Assembly (NCBI GenBank): GCA_015065785.1
Contig: SVPR01000003.1
Span: 1 to 64,000, forward strand
DNA length: 64,000 nucleotides
Reading direction: 5' to 3'
Origin: Oscillospiraceae bacterium
GTDB taxonomy: Bacteria > Bacillota > Clostridia > Oscillospirales > Acutalibacteraceae
The notes under the pieces were generated by a model that saw only the letters and a program-made list of their open reading frames with translations, searched no databases and had not been told where the DNA came from. The translations under genes were made by a program, and so were the position numbers. Positions 18,001-26,354 of the stretch are shown piece after piece (the first letter of the stretch is position 1; every line of letters starts with the position of its first letter).

Positions 18001-18642
18001 GTAAATGTTGTCGGTATTTCAGATAACTACACATTCCAGTATGTGTATGTCACACCGGGAACATATTACAGAATGACAAACACTGTTCCTGATTATAACT
18101 ACTTGTTCTGCTCAATCACTGATGGAATGACTGTTGAACAAAAAGCGGCACTTGAATCACAGATTGGTGATATAAAGGGCGTTAACGGTACAGTTTACAC
18201 CACTGTTGTTATTGATAACTTTAATAATATTATCAATGTTCTCAGTCTTGTAACACTCATACTTATAGTTGCAGCAATTACACTTGCTTTTGTTGTTCTT
18301 TATAACCTTAATAATATCAACATTAACGAGCGTATCAGAGAGCTTGCAACTCTCAAGGTTTTAGGCTTCTATGATGACGAGGTTTCCGCTTATATTTACA
18401 GAGAAAATGTTATTTTGACATTCTTTGGTATTGTAATAGGTCTTGTTGCAGGTATATTCCTGAATTTCGCTGTTGTTGGCGTAGTTGATATTGACACTGT
18501 TACATTCAGTACAACACTTAAATGGTGGAGCTTTGCTTTAGCCGCATTGTGCACAGTTGTTTTTGCAATAATAGTAAATCTTATGATGCACAGAAAGCTC
18601 AAGAGAATCAGTATGGTAGAATCTTTAAAATCAGTAGAATAA
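15070..18642 (+). CDS. giant FtsX/MacB-type ABC permease with coiled-coil insert
   Basis: 1190 residues. TM1 (about 17-40); a MacB-like extracellular domain (about 45-280); a long extracellular coiled coil rich in Ala, Glu, Gln and Lys (about 290-620); three TMs (about 655-785); a second extracellular domain (about 830-1010); and three C-terminal TMs (about 1060-1185) with the FtsX-fold INERIRELATLKVLGFYDDE motif. Two FtsX cores fit a duplicated permease. The coiled coil could reach through the peptidoglycan. Related large permeases occur widely in Clostridia without assigned substrate. Co-transcribed with the ATPase upstream and followed by a terminator. Confidence 0.9.
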   Translation: MTRAYAIDTVRSIKKTISRFISIAAIVALGSGLFVGLNSVSTDMTESADDYYKQNNLMDLRLQSFIGLYEDDLNKVRLIEGVKAVQGMKFVDGFVQTPTEDKSAFEGIVDIDGSELTVRVYGLDLNQANAFTSNGIDDENYINRLELVEGRYPQNANECVVTSSALTTPEQFTIGNKIKVVGDGEEISYYLKGNEFEIVGVVLSPYWVSYERGATTAGSGKLGDFVYVSNEAFQPRIDYYSEAYITLNGTENLVAYTDEYNEYVGEMQNTILSASETIVRERAASLGVGLPQRLISAKNQIAQAENSLNLQLQSARDEIEKYRELEKTGEEKLAAAQKELQEKYEIAQSQLESGSSQYLAAVNEYNAKITAVADKRAEHTAKTNEYNINKAAADSAKDSLNSANSELLSAKLKIEATEALIGSTQSTLDTIKNNQNVGQEDLDLDKIAERLEQTNPELAKILFSASGLTAQGMAADLVVETEALLEQYNSELVVAEEAYAKGKAEYDEKYAEWYDADQQLKAAKTQLDNADAQLELAETQLAQFKDQIQSSGFDLQFGSLKAQTEYNNAQTQLTYQTMQLQNIQQILENAEKKIEEAEEEANSKLGVVKTEYEKGISLLETINNGASWSVYDRGDSPGYTGFGEAAENMQKLAYIFPTFFFIVSTLVCLTTMTRLVEEQRTQLGTMKALGYEEKTIISKYLIYAVSASTLGSVIGISAGFSALPHAIFAAWGIMYEIPEMTVRLLPGYIILGLIISIGLTTLAAYISCSKELKTPASILMRPKPPKDGKRVYLERFTGIWSRLNFTSKVTVRNLFRNKKRFAVTVIGIAGCTALMLSAFGLQNAIGTVITNQYGEDGVAQYDLQVVLKESAEGYTPNSDTVKSITSINGIESSMLGFLKVCEGYSDRSDKVMEVDVLVPQAPGMLKEFINMKNGNKDVPFTDDGAVITKKFADKTKTKIGDTVKLSWTEGSKKVEYEVNVVGISDNYTFQYVYVTPGTYYRMTNTVPDYNYLFCSITDGMTVEQKAALESQIGDIKGVNGTVYTTVVIDNFNNIINVLSLVTLILIVAAITLAFVVLYNLNNININERIRELATLKVLGFYDDEVSAYIYRENVILTFFGIVIGLVAGIFLNFAVVGVVDIDTVTFSTTLKWWSFALAALCTVVFAIIVNLMMHRKLKRISMVESLKSVE

Positions 18643-18648
18643 AAAAGA

Positions 18649-18694
18649 AAGTATCCGTACAAGGTGAGGCTTACCTCATTTTGTACGGATACTT
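18649..18694. terminator. terminator of ABC exporter operon
   Basis: Stem AAGTATCCGTACAA (18649-18662) with TTGTACGGATACTT (18681-18694), plus an inner GGTGAGG/CCTCATT stem. It lies 7 nt after the permease stop. Confidence 0.75.
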
Positions 18695-18702
18695 AAATTT
18701 AA

Positions 18703-18737
18703 CAACCCATTACATTTTTTGAAAATGTAATGGGTTG
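18703..18737. terminator. bidirectional terminator near tetR
   Basis: Perfect stem CAACCCATTACATTTT with its complement around a 3-nt loop, flanked by T-rich sequence on both sides. It separates the convergent exporter and TetR genes. Confidence 0.7.
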
Positions 18738-18745
18738 CTTTTGTT

Positions 18746-19381
18746 TTAAAAATCGTCTTCAGCTTTTGAGTAAGATGCAAATTTTGATTTTGTGAAAAGT
18801 GAACCGCTTATGTACATATCTGCAATGAACTCAGCCATAACATTAGGGGGGATTACCATTCCGTCATCCATCCAATCAACAACGGTACCTGTTAATGCGT
18901 TGAGTGCGAAGTTTAAAATGAATCTTCTTGGGTCATCCTGAGCGTAAACCTCTTTTGCAACCGGAATATTTTTAGCAAGAAGCTTTGTGATTCTTTTTAA
19001 TACCTTGTTATTGTTATATTCACGGGTAATAACAAAACGGGCAATCGCCGTGTTTGATTTACAGAATATAAGAATATTTTCAATGTATTTAGCGAAGGCT
19101 TCAGGGGTCGTCGAACACTCCTCTGCGCCTTGTAATACGCCTTCAAAAATTTCGTAAGCGTCGTTCTGAATCTGGTCTAACATATCGAATATGTCTGTAT
19201 AGTAAAAATAGAAGGTTGCACGGTTAATATCTGCAACCTCTGTTAATTCGGTAACAGTAATTTCATTTATTGATTTTTCTTGTAAAAGAGTAAAAAGTGA
19301 ATCTCTTAAAAGCTTTTTTGTTCTTTTAACACGCCTGTCGTTAGTGTTTACTTTAGATAAACGCTCGTCATTATTTGACAT
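18746..19381 (-). CDS. TetR/AcrR-family transcriptional regulator
   Basis: About 211 residues. The N-terminal helix-turn-helix (about 15-60) reads TKKLLRDSLFTLLQEKSINE, ITVTELTEVADINRATFYFYY, a textbook TetR DNA-binding domain. The C-terminal ligand/dimer domain (about 80-195) is divergent. Start ATG 19381 has AGGAGG 5 nt upstream; a longer frame to 19438 has no such site. It is convergent with the ABC exporter and divergent from the flavoprotein operon, so either could be its target. The ligand is unknown. Confidence 0.9.
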   Translation of the reverse strand: MSNNDERLSKVNTNDRRVKRTKKLLRDSLFTLLQEKSINEITVTELTEVADINRATFYFYYTDIFDMLDQIQNDAYEIFEGVLQGAEECSTTPEAFAKYIENILIFCKSNTAIARFVITREYNNNKVLKRITKLLAKNIPVAKEVYAQDDPRRFILNFALNALTGTVVDWMDDGMVIPPNVMAEFIADMYISGSLFTKSKFASYSKAEDDF

Positions 19382-19547
19382 ATTACCCCTCCTGAACCAC
19401 TTTTTAATCATTTTAGCACAAAAATGTTGGATATTCAAGTCGAAAACGGCAATTTGTTTAAATTCTTAAAAATTCTTAAGAGATTTCCTGAAAAAGAAAA
19501 ATAGTAAGAATTATGAATTTTAAACATATATTGCCTCTAATATCTAC

Positions 19548-19576
19548 TTGATTTTTGAGTGTAATCTTGGTATAAT
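19548..19576 (+). promoter_or_regulatory. promoter of flavoprotein operon
   Basis: TTGATT (19548-19553), 17-nt spacer, TATAAT (19571-19576). Confidence 0.6.
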
Positions 19577-19632
19577 AAACTGGTTGAAATATGGTCGGAT
19601 CAGTGACCTGAATTCTTAAAGGAGTTGTTTAA

Positions 19633-21066
19633 ATGAAATACGATGTAGCCGTTATCGGCGCAGGTGTTGTAGGCTCACTTATTACAAGAGAGCTTTCTAA
19701 GTACAATTTAAAGGTTGCATTGTTAGAGAGAGCGAACGATTGTGCAATGGGTGCTACAAAAGCCAACAGTGCTATTGTTCACGCAGGTTTTGATGCAAAG
19801 CCGGGCTCTTTAAAGGCTAAGCTTAATGTTCGTGGAGTTGAGCTTATGAAAACAACTTGTGAAGAGCTTAATGTTCCGCTTAAAAATATTGGTGCATTTG
19901 TTGTTGCTTTTTCTGAGGAGGAAATTCCACATTTGGAGGAGCTTCTTGAAAGAGGTAAAGAAAACGGCGTTCCCGGTCTTGAGATTGTTTACAGAGATGA
20001 GCTTGTAAAAAGAGAGCCCAATATTGGTGAAAAGGCAGTTGCAGCACTGTATGCACCTACATCTTCAATAGTTTGTCCTTATGAATTAACTATTGCAGGC
20101 GTAGAAAATGCAGTAACAAATGGTGCAGAATTTTTAAGGAACTGCGAAGTGAAGGCAATTAAACAAAACAGTGACAGCTTTACACTTGATACAACATTGG
20201 GTGAAATTGAAGCTTCGCTTGTTATAAATGCGGCAGGTGTTCATTCAGGTAAAGTGGCAGAGATGATTGGTGACACCTCAATTGAAATCAAACCTCGTAG
20301 AGGTGACTATTATCTCCTCGATAAATCACAGGGCGCATTAGCGTTCAGTACAATTTTCCAATGCCCTACAAAAATGGGTAAGGGTGTTCTGGTTTCACCA
20401 ACAGTTGACGGTAACTTAATAGTTGGCCCATCTGCTATTGAGCATAATGATGGTGACAATGTTGAAACAACTGCTGAGGGACTCCAGTCAGTTTATAATT
20501 CAGCTACTAAGAGCATTCCTGCTGTTTCGTTAAGAAATGCTATTACTTCATTCAGCGGTAACCGCGCTCACTGCACAGCTGATGATTTTATAATAGGCTC
20601 TTCGGAAAAAAATAAAAACTTTATTAATGTTGCAGGTATTGAGTCACCCGGTCTTTCTTCTGCTCCTGCAATTGCAGAAATGGTAAGAGAGCTTGTTGTT
20701 TCTCTTATGGGTGATATTGAAAAGAAATCCAACTTTAACCCACAGAGACCTGCACCTGTTCGCTTCAGAGAAATGACTTCTGCACAAAGAGAAAGGCTTA
20801 TTGAAAAGAATAAGGCTTATGGCAGAATTGTCTGTCGTTGTGAAACAATTACTGAGGGCGAAATTATTGATGCAATTCACGCTCCTGCAGGTGCAAGAGA
20901 TGTTGATGGTGTAAAAAGAAGAACAAGAGCCGGAATGGGTAGATGTCAGGGTGGCTTCTGCGGTAGTAAGGTTGTTGAAATTTTAGCAAGAGAATTAAAT
21001 GTTCCTGTTAATACAATAACCAAATTCGGCGGTAATTCTAATATTATGTACGATAAGACAAAGTAA
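19633..21066 (+). CDS. GlpA/LhgO-like FAD dehydrogenase with BFD-type [2Fe-2S] domain
   Basis: 477 residues. N-terminal FAD-binding Rossmann motif GAGVVGSLITREL, a DAO-fold body (about 1-370), and a C-terminal BFD-like domain (about 395-460) with four cysteines in CRC and CQGGFC. Family members oxidise glycerol 3-phosphate or 2-hydroxy acids. With the next two genes it forms a three-part set often annotated as an anaerobic glycerol-3-phosphate dehydrogenase-like complex. No glycerol kinase or facilitator gene is nearby, so the substrate stays open. First gene of the operon, with AAGGAG before ATG 19633. Confidence 0.88.
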   Translation: MKYDVAVIGAGVVGSLITRELSKYNLKVALLERANDCAMGATKANSAIVHAGFDAKPGSLKAKLNVRGVELMKTTCEELNVPLKNIGAFVVAFSEEEIPHLEELLERGKENGVPGLEIVYRDELVKREPNIGEKAVAALYAPTSSIVCPYELTIAGVENAVTNGAEFLRNCEVKAIKQNSDSFTLDTTLGEIEASLVINAAGVHSGKVAEMIGDTSIEIKPRRGDYYLLDKSQGALAFSTIFQCPTKMGKGVLVSPTVDGNLIVGPSAIEHNDGDNVETTAEGLQSVYNSATKSIPAVSLRNAITSFSGNRAHCTADDFIIGSSEKNKNFINVAGIESPGLSSAPAIAEMVRELVVSLMGDIEKKSNFNPQRPAPVRFREMTSAQRERLIEKNKAYGRIVCRCETITEGEIIDAIHAPAGARDVDGVKRRTRAGMGRCQGGFCGSKVVEILARELNVPVNTITKFGGNSNIMYDKTK

Positions 21067-21078
21067 GGAGGCAGGAAG

Positions 21079-22332
21079 ATGTTAAATTATGATTTAGTTG
21101 TAGTTGGCGGTGGTCCTGCCGGTATGGCTGCGGCTCTCAAGGCTAAGGAAGAGGGCGTAGAAAAAATTGTTATTTTAGAAAGAGCGGAAACACTCGGTGG
21201 TATTCTTGAGCAGTGTATTCACACAGGCTTTGGTCTTCATTATTTTGGTGAAGAGCTTTCAGGCCCTGAATATGCAGGCAGATTTATTGCAGAGGTCGAG
21301 AAAACAGATATTGATGTTTATCTGGACACAATGGTGCTCGATGTTTCAAAGGATAATGTTGTTACAGCGGTTAACAATAAAGACGGTCTAATAAAAATCC
21401 AGGCGGTAGCAGTAGTTCTCGCTATGGGTTGCCGTGAAAGACCGCGCGGTGCACTTTCAATTGCAGGCTCTCGTCCTGCAGGTGTTATGACTGCTGGTAC
21501 TGCTCAGAAATATGTAAACATTGACGGCTATATGCCTGGTAAAAAGGTTGTTATTTTAGGCTCTGGTGATATTGGTCTTATTATGGCAAGAAGAATGACC
21601 CTTGAGGGTGCAGAGGTTAAGGTTGTTTGCGAGCTTATGCCTTATTCAGGTGGTCTTAAAAGAAATATTGTTCAGTGTCTTGATGACTTCGGTATTCCGT
21701 TAAGACTCAGCTGTACAGTTATTGCGACTCACGGTAAAGACAGACTTGAGGGTGTAACAATCGCGAATGTTGACGAGCATCTTAAGCCGATTCCCGGTAC
21801 AGAGCAATATATTGAATGTGATACACTTCTTTTATCAGTCGGTCTTATTCCTGAAAATGAGCTTTCAAATGGTGTGGGTATTGAACTCGACAGAGTTACA
21901 GGTGGCCCTACAGTTGATGAATACAGAGAAACTCTTCACAAAGGTATTTTTGCTTGTGGTAATGTTTTACAGGTGCATGACCTTGTTGACTATGTTACTG
22001 AAGAAAGTAAAATTGCAGGTAAAGGTGCTGCAGATTACATCTTTGGTAAAAAGCAGGAGGGCACTTATATAAATACAAAAGGTGTTAATGGTGTTCGTTA
22101 TATTGTTCCACAAAGAGTTAATATTAAAAATGAAGAAGATGTAAAGCTTTATTTTAGAGTGGGACAAGTTTATAAAGGTGCAAAGGTTGTTGTTGAATGC
22201 GACGGCAATATTCTTTCATCAAAGAAAAAGGTTATGTTAGCACCGGGTGAAATGGAAAATGTTACTATTACACCTGAGATGCTTAAAAATATGAACGAAA
22301 ACAGTGAAATCACTGTAAGAATAGAAGAATAA
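21079..22332 (+). CDS. NAD(P)/FAD-dependent oxidoreductase (class II pyridine nucleotide type)
   Basis: 417 residues. Two dinucleotide-binding motifs: FAD site GGGPAGMAAALKAKEEG near residue 9, and NAD site VVILGSGDIGLIMARRM near residue 155. Between them is the GGILEQCIHTGFGLHYFGEE stretch typical of this subgroup (COG0446). It would pass electrons between NAD(H) and the partner dehydrogenase. It starts 12 nt after the upstream gene with a GGAGG site. It lacks a thioredoxin-reductase CxxC pair, in keeping with an electron-transfer rather than disulfide role. Confidence 0.88.
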   Translation: MLNYDLVVVGGGPAGMAAALKAKEEGVEKIVILERAETLGGILEQCIHTGFGLHYFGEELSGPEYAGRFIAEVEKTDIDVYLDTMVLDVSKDNVVTAVNNKDGLIKIQAVAVVLAMGCRERPRGALSIAGSRPAGVMTAGTAQKYVNIDGYMPGKKVVILGSGDIGLIMARRMTLEGAEVKVVCELMPYSGGLKRNIVQCLDDFGIPLRLSCTVIATHGKDRLEGVTIANVDEHLKPIPGTEQYIECDTLLLSVGLIPENELSNGVGIELDRVTGGPTVDEYRETLHKGIFACGNVLQVHDLVDYVTEESKIAGKGAADYIFGKKQEGTYINTKGVNGVRYIVPQRVNIKNEEDVKLYFRVGQVYKGAKVVVECDGNILSSKKKVMLAPGEMENVTITPEMLKNMNENSEITVRIEE

Positions 22333-22345
22333 GGGGGTACTGAAA

Positions 22346-22708
22346 ATGAAGAAAAATTTAATTTGTGTATCCTGTCCGTTAGGCTGTCCTATTGAAGTAG
22401 AAATAGAAAACGGTGAAATTCTTTCTGTTGCAGGTAACACCTGCAAACGCGGTGACAAATATGCCCGTGATGAGCTTACAAATCCTGTAAGAAGTCTTAC
22501 AACAACTGTAAAGCTTTTTGATGGCAATTTACCTGTTGTTCCTGTTAAATCCTCAAAGCCTGTTCCAAAGGACAAAATGTTTGAGTGTATGAAGCTTATA
22601 AATGAAGCTACAATTAAAGCACCTGTTAAAATTGGTGATGTAGTAATCAGTGATATATTAGGCACAGGTGCAGATATTGTTGTTACAAATAACGACAGCG
22701 GAAAATAA
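22346..22708 (+). CDS. DUF1667 cysteine-containing protein of the GlpABC-like set
   Basis: 120 residues. N-terminal CVSCPLGCPIEVE and TCKRGDKYARDE carry four cysteines that could bind a cluster or metal, resembling the start of molybdopterin/formate dehydrogenase Fe-S domains. DUF1667 (COG3862) proteins nearly always follow the two flavoproteins found here, which fits a third subunit. Last gene of the operon; a terminator follows at 22713-22751. Biochemical role not established. Confidence 0.85.
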   Translation: MKKNLICVSCPLGCPIEVEIENGEILSVAGNTCKRGDKYARDELTNPVRSLTTTVKLFDGNLPVVPVKSSKPVPKDKMFECMKLINEATIKAPVKIGDVVISDILGTGADIVVTNNDSGK

Positions 22709-22712
22709 TCAG

Positions 22713-22751
22713 ATTGTTGCAAGGCAAAACCTTTTGTTGCCTTGCAACAAT
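22713..22751 (+). terminator. terminator of flavoprotein operon
   Basis: Stem ATTGTTGCAAGGCAA with TTGCCTTGCAACAAT around a short loop, 4 nt after the DUF1667 stop. Confidence 0.75.
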
Positions 22752-22774
22752 TATAAAAAAGGAATTTTACATAT

Positions 22775-24190
22775 ATGAAACCTTATGAAATAGCGGCTGA
22801 GATTAAGCCATCACAACGCCAGCTTGAATGGCAAAAAACAGAGTTTTACGGCTTTATAAATTTAGGACTTCCAACTGTTGTAAACAGAGAGTGGACTGAC
22901 GGTAATGTTAACCCCGTGAATTTTGTTCCTGAAAAATTTAATGCAGAGGAATGGGTTACCTTTTTCAAAAATGCAGGGTTTAAGGGAATGGTGCTTAATG
23001 TAAAGCATCACGATGGCTTCTGCCTTTGGTATTCTGATATTGCTGATTACACAGTTGAAAAATCTGTGAATTGGGAAGTTGAAAACAGAGATATTGTAAA
23101 AATGCTTTCAGAAGAATGTGAAAGACAAGGAATTAAATTCGGTATTGCAATTTCTCCACTTGACAGACACGCTGAGTGCTACGGCAAGGGCGAAGAATAT
23201 AACGAATATTTCAAAAATCTTTTAAGAGAAGTTCTTACAAAGTATGGCGATATTTTTTATGTTCGCTTTGATGGTGCTGCTGAAGCAAATAAAGATGGTT
23301 ACACTCAGGAATATGATTGGGAAGGCTACTACGAGGTGGTCAGAAAATGTCAGCCGGATGCTGTAATCGCTTTGGTTGGGCCTGATGTTCGTTGGTATGG
23401 TAACGAATGGGGCGTAATCCGTAAAAATGAGTGGAGCGTTGTTCCTAAATATTACAGCATTGAAGAAGCAATCAAAAGAAGCAAAGAGCCACCATCAAGA
23501 AAAACTCTTAAACGAGAAAGAAAACACGATATGGATTTAGGCTCAAGAAAGGCTATCAAAAAAGAAAGTAAATTTATCTGGTATCCTTGCGAGGTTTCAG
23601 TTTCAATTCGTGACAGATGGTACTATCATAAAGAAGATGAATATTCAGCAAAAACTAAAGATAGATTACAAAAGCTTTATTTGGAATCTGTAGGTGCTAA
23701 CTGTGCTTTGATGTTAGGTGTTCCACCTATGAAGGACGGTAGCTTTTCTGAGATGGATTACCAGATTTTAATGGCTTTCGGTAAAAGTCAGAAGCAAAGC
23801 TATAATTATAAGGTTTCAAGCACTGCCGAAATTACCGCAAGCAGCTCACTTTCAGCAGAGTATGATGTTAAAAATCTTGTTGACAGTGATGAAAATAAAA
23901 CCTGGAAGCCTGCAAAGGATGATTTGGAGCCTGAAATTATTTTCACCTTTAATGAAAAAGATATGTTTGACAGAGTGCTTATGATGGAGCATATAAAGAA
24001 TGGTCAGCATGTAGAAGAATATGAAATTTATCTTGATACAGGTGACGGTAAATTCAAAAGAATAGATAAAGGCGGAATAGTAGGCTACAAGAGAATACAT
24101 AAAATAACCCCGACTGAAGTGAAGCGTGTTAAAATTAAAATCACGGCTTTCAGAGGCGAGTTGGAGTTACAAGAGGTTACATTATATTAA
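22775..24190 (+). CDS. alpha-L-fucosidase, GH29, with C-terminal discoidin-like domain
   Basis: 471 residues. The GH29 barrel (about 1-340) shows VNREWTDGNVNP, the very typical NVKHHDGFCLWYSD and the probable nucleophile Asp166 in FYVRFDGA. A C-terminal beta-sandwich (about 350-471) starting SSTAEITASSSLSAEYDVKN looks like an F5/8 type C (CBM32-like) domain. There is no signal peptide, so it probably acts in the cytoplasm on imported fucosylated oligosaccharides. It has its own terminator. Together with the GH95-like and GH38 genes it points to use of host-type glycans. Confidence 0.9.
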   Translation: MKPYEIAAEIKPSQRQLEWQKTEFYGFINLGLPTVVNREWTDGNVNPVNFVPEKFNAEEWVTFFKNAGFKGMVLNVKHHDGFCLWYSDIADYTVEKSVNWEVENRDIVKMLSEECERQGIKFGIAISPLDRHAECYGKGEEYNEYFKNLLREVLTKYGDIFYVRFDGAAEANKDGYTQEYDWEGYYEVVRKCQPDAVIALVGPDVRWYGNEWGVIRKNEWSVVPKYYSIEEAIKRSKEPPSRKTLKRERKHDMDLGSRKAIKKESKFIWYPCEVSVSIRDRWYYHKEDEYSAKTKDRLQKLYLESVGANCALMLGVPPMKDGSFSEMDYQILMAFGKSQKQSYNYKVSSTAEITASSSLSAEYDVKNLVDSDENKTWKPAKDDLEPEIIFTFNEKDMFDRVLMMEHIKNGQHVEEYEIYLDTGDGKFKRIDKGGIVGYKRIHKITPTEVKRVKIKITAFRGELELQEVTLY

Positions 24191-24194
24191 AATG

Positions 24195-24227
24195 AAAAGC
24201 GACAAGTTACATTTACTTGTCGCTTTT
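24195..24227 (+). terminator. terminator of GH29 gene
   Basis: Stem AAAAGCGACAAGT with ACTTGTCGCTTTT followed by ATTTGT, 5 nt after the stop codon. Confidence 0.8.
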
Positions 24228-24262
24228 ATTTGTATCAATTGTATTATTGTTTCCAAAAACAA

Positions 24263-24291
24263 TTGCATTTTGCAAATATTTATTGTATAAT
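24263..24291 (+). promoter_or_regulatory. promoter of dockerin-CAP gene
   Basis: TTGCAT (24263-24268), 17-nt spacer, TATAAT (24286-24291). Confidence 0.55.
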
Positions 24292-24340
24292 GATTTCGAT
24301 TGATTTAATATTTAGTAATTATAGGTAAGGAGTGTAAAAA

Positions 24341-25045
24341 ATGAAAAGTGTTGTTAAGAAAATTGCTGTGCTTTTTGTTGCTATGGCGTTAATTGCTGTG
24401 GCGTGTTTGCCTATGGTTGCTTTTGAGGTTAAGCGTTATTATGGTGATATTGACAATGACGGTAAAGTTACCGTAACAGACGCAAGAAACATTTTGTGCG
24501 AGGCTATTGGTATTTATGACAGTGTATTAGGTGAGCACGATTTTGCGGCGGCAGATATAGATGGTGATGGTGAACTTACCACAAAAGATGCAAGACTTGC
24601 TTTAAGAATTGCGGCACAGCTCGAAGAAAGAAAATATATGCCGACTTATGAATTCAATAAGCACGAAGAAGATATCGTTGGATTTATAAATGATTACAGA
24701 AAAACAGAAAGCGATAGCGAATTAACTGATTTAACGCTTTCAACAGAACTTTCAGCGGCGGCAGACCAGGCGGCAATGGAATTTGCATTGCAGACGGGCA
24801 CTGCTTTACGACGCGGAAATGGTACATATTACTACACCTTGCTTGATGAAAAGGGTATATCTTATAACTTTGCAGATAAAGTAATTTGTGTTTCAACAAC
24901 CAGCTATGCTCAATGCTACGATAAAATGTTGAATGATGCACAAAGCAGGAAAGCATTTTTAAGCAAGAATTTCAGTGAAATTGGAATTGGTGCTTTCTCA
25001 AGAGATGGCAGAACGGTTTATTGGTGCATAATTCTTATAGGTTAG
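24341..25045 (+). CDS. secreted dockerin type I plus CAP-domain protein
   Basis: 234 residues. A signal peptide (about 1-28) is followed by a dockerin with two Ca-binding repeats: Asp36-x-Asp38-x-Asp40-Gly (DIDNDGKVTVTDARNIL) and Asp72-x-Asp74-x-Asp76-Gly (DIDGDGELTTKDARLAL). A CAP/SCP (YkwD-like) domain follows (about 105-234), with the FSEIGIGAFSRDG stretch near the end and a final WCIILIG. Dockerins plug into cohesins, so the CAP domain may be tethered to a surface complex; no cohesin is seen in this window. The domain order (dockerin before effector) is uncommon. metY starts 26 nt downstream. Confidence 0.85.
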   Translation: MKSVVKKIAVLFVAMALIAVACLPMVAFEVKRYYGDIDNDGKVTVTDARNILCEAIGIYDSVLGEHDFAAADIDGDGELTTKDARLALRIAAQLEERKYMPTYEFNKHEEDIVGFINDYRKTESDSELTDLTLSTELSAAADQAAMEFALQTGTALRRGNGTYYYTLLDEKGISYNFADKVICVSTTSYAQCYDKMLNDAQSRKAFLSKNFSEIGIGAFSRDGRTVYWCIILIG

Positions 25046-25070
25046 TTATTGCTCGAAAGGAGAAATTAAA

Positions 25071-26351
25071 ATGAGCGATTATAAAATAGAAACAAAATGT
25101 GTTCAGGGTGGCTACACACCGGGTAATGGTGAGCCAAGACAAATCCCGATTTATCAGAGCACAACTTTTAAATATGATACAAGTGAAGATATGGGTAAGC
25201 TTTTTGACCTTGAAGCAACAGGCTACTTTTATTCAAGACTTCAGAATCCGACCTGTGATTTAGTTGCTGCTAAAATTGCAGAGCTTGAGGGCGGTACTGC
25301 AGCAATGCTTACAGGCTCAGGTCAGGCAGCATCATTCTATTCAGTATTCAATTTAGCTTCAAATGGTGACCATGTTGTTAGTTCATCTGCAATTTATGGC
25401 GGTACTTACAACCTCTTTGCAGTTACAATGAAGAGAATGGGTATTGAGTTTACATTCGTTTCACCTGATTGCACAGAAGAAGAGTTAAATGCTGCATTTA
25501 AGCCTAATACAAAGGCTGTATTTGGCGAAACAATTGCAAACCCTGCTTTAGCAGTTCTTGATATTGAAAAATTCGCAAAAGCTGCTCACGCACACGGTGT
25601 TCCCCTTATTATTGATAATACATTTGCAACACCTGTAAATTGCCGTCCTATTGAATGGGGTGCAGATATCGTTACACATTCAACTACAAAATACATTGAC
25701 GGTCACGGTGCATCTGTTGGTGGTTGTATTGTTGATTCAGGTAAATTTGACTGGATGGCACATGCAGATAAATTCCCAGGTCTTTGCACACCGGACGATA
25801 GCTACCACGGCGTAACTTATGCAGAACGCTTTGGTAAAGAGGGTGCATTCATTACAAAAGCAACTGCACAGCTTATGAGAGATTTAGGCTCAGTTCAATC
25901 TCCGCAAAGTGCATTTTATATCAATTTAGGACTTGAAAGTCTTCATGTTCGTATTAAGAGACATTGCGAAAACGGTCTTGCAGTAGCAAAATTCCTTGAA
26001 AGCAGCGACAAAATCGAATGGGTTACTTATGCAGGTCTTGAGGGTGACAAATATTACGATTTAGCACAAAAATATCTTCCAAACGGAACCTGTGGTGTTG
26101 TCAGCTTCGGTGTCAAGGGCGGAAGAAAAGCTGCTGAAGAGTTTATGAAAAAACTTAAAATTATTGCTATTGAAACTCATGTTGCAGACGCAAGAAGCTG
26201 TTGCTTACACCCTGCAAGTGCAACTCACCGTCAGATGAATGACGATGAGCTTCGTGCAGCAGGTGTTTCACCGGATTTAGTTCGTCTTTCCTGCGGACTT
26301 GAAAATTCTATTGATTTGATTAACGATATTAAACAAGCACTTGGAGAATAA
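25071..26351 (+). CDS. metY: O-acetylhomoserine aminocarboxypropyltransferase (sulfhydrylase)
   Basis: 426 residues. A PLP enzyme of the Cys/Met metabolism family that makes homocysteine from O-acetylhomoserine and sulfide. The PLP lysine is Lys207 in THSTTKYIDGHG; the substrate-binding YSRLQNPT and SCGLENSIDL motifs are present. Length of about 425 fits MetY rather than MetB/MetZ (about 380-400). AAAGGAG lies before ATG 25071. The acyl donor enzyme metA follows after a repeat-filled gap, so the two genes give direct sulfhydrylation of homoserine. No SAM riboswitch or T-box was seen upstream. Confidence 0.93.
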   Translation: MSDYKIETKCVQGGYTPGNGEPRQIPIYQSTTFKYDTSEDMGKLFDLEATGYFYSRLQNPTCDLVAAKIAELEGGTAAMLTGSGQAASFYSVFNLASNGDHVVSSSAIYGGTYNLFAVTMKRMGIEFTFVSPDCTEEELNAAFKPNTKAVFGETIANPALAVLDIEKFAKAAHAHGVPLIIDNTFATPVNCRPIEWGADIVTHSTTKYIDGHGASVGGCIVDSGKFDWMAHADKFPGLCTPDDSYHGVTYAERFGKEGAFITKATAQLMRDLGSVQSPQSAFYINLGLESLHVRIKRHCENGLAVAKFLESSDKIEWVTYAGLEGDKYYDLAQKYLPNGTCGVVSFGVKGGRKAAEEFMKKLKIIAIETHVADARSCCLHPASATHRQMNDDELRAAGVSPDLVRLSCGLENSIDLINDIKQALGE

Positions 26352-26354
26352 AAG

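Noticed and set aside
22237-22722. 161-codon minus-strand frame over the DUF1667 gene
   Set aside because: The plus-strand gene fits the operon and has conserved cysteines; the reverse frame is Ser/Thr/Phe-rich without a start signal.
24228-24340. Possible SAM riboswitch or T-box ahead of the methionine genes
   Set aside because: I saw a promoter but no S-box or T-box core; the metY-metA gap holds only the heptamer element.
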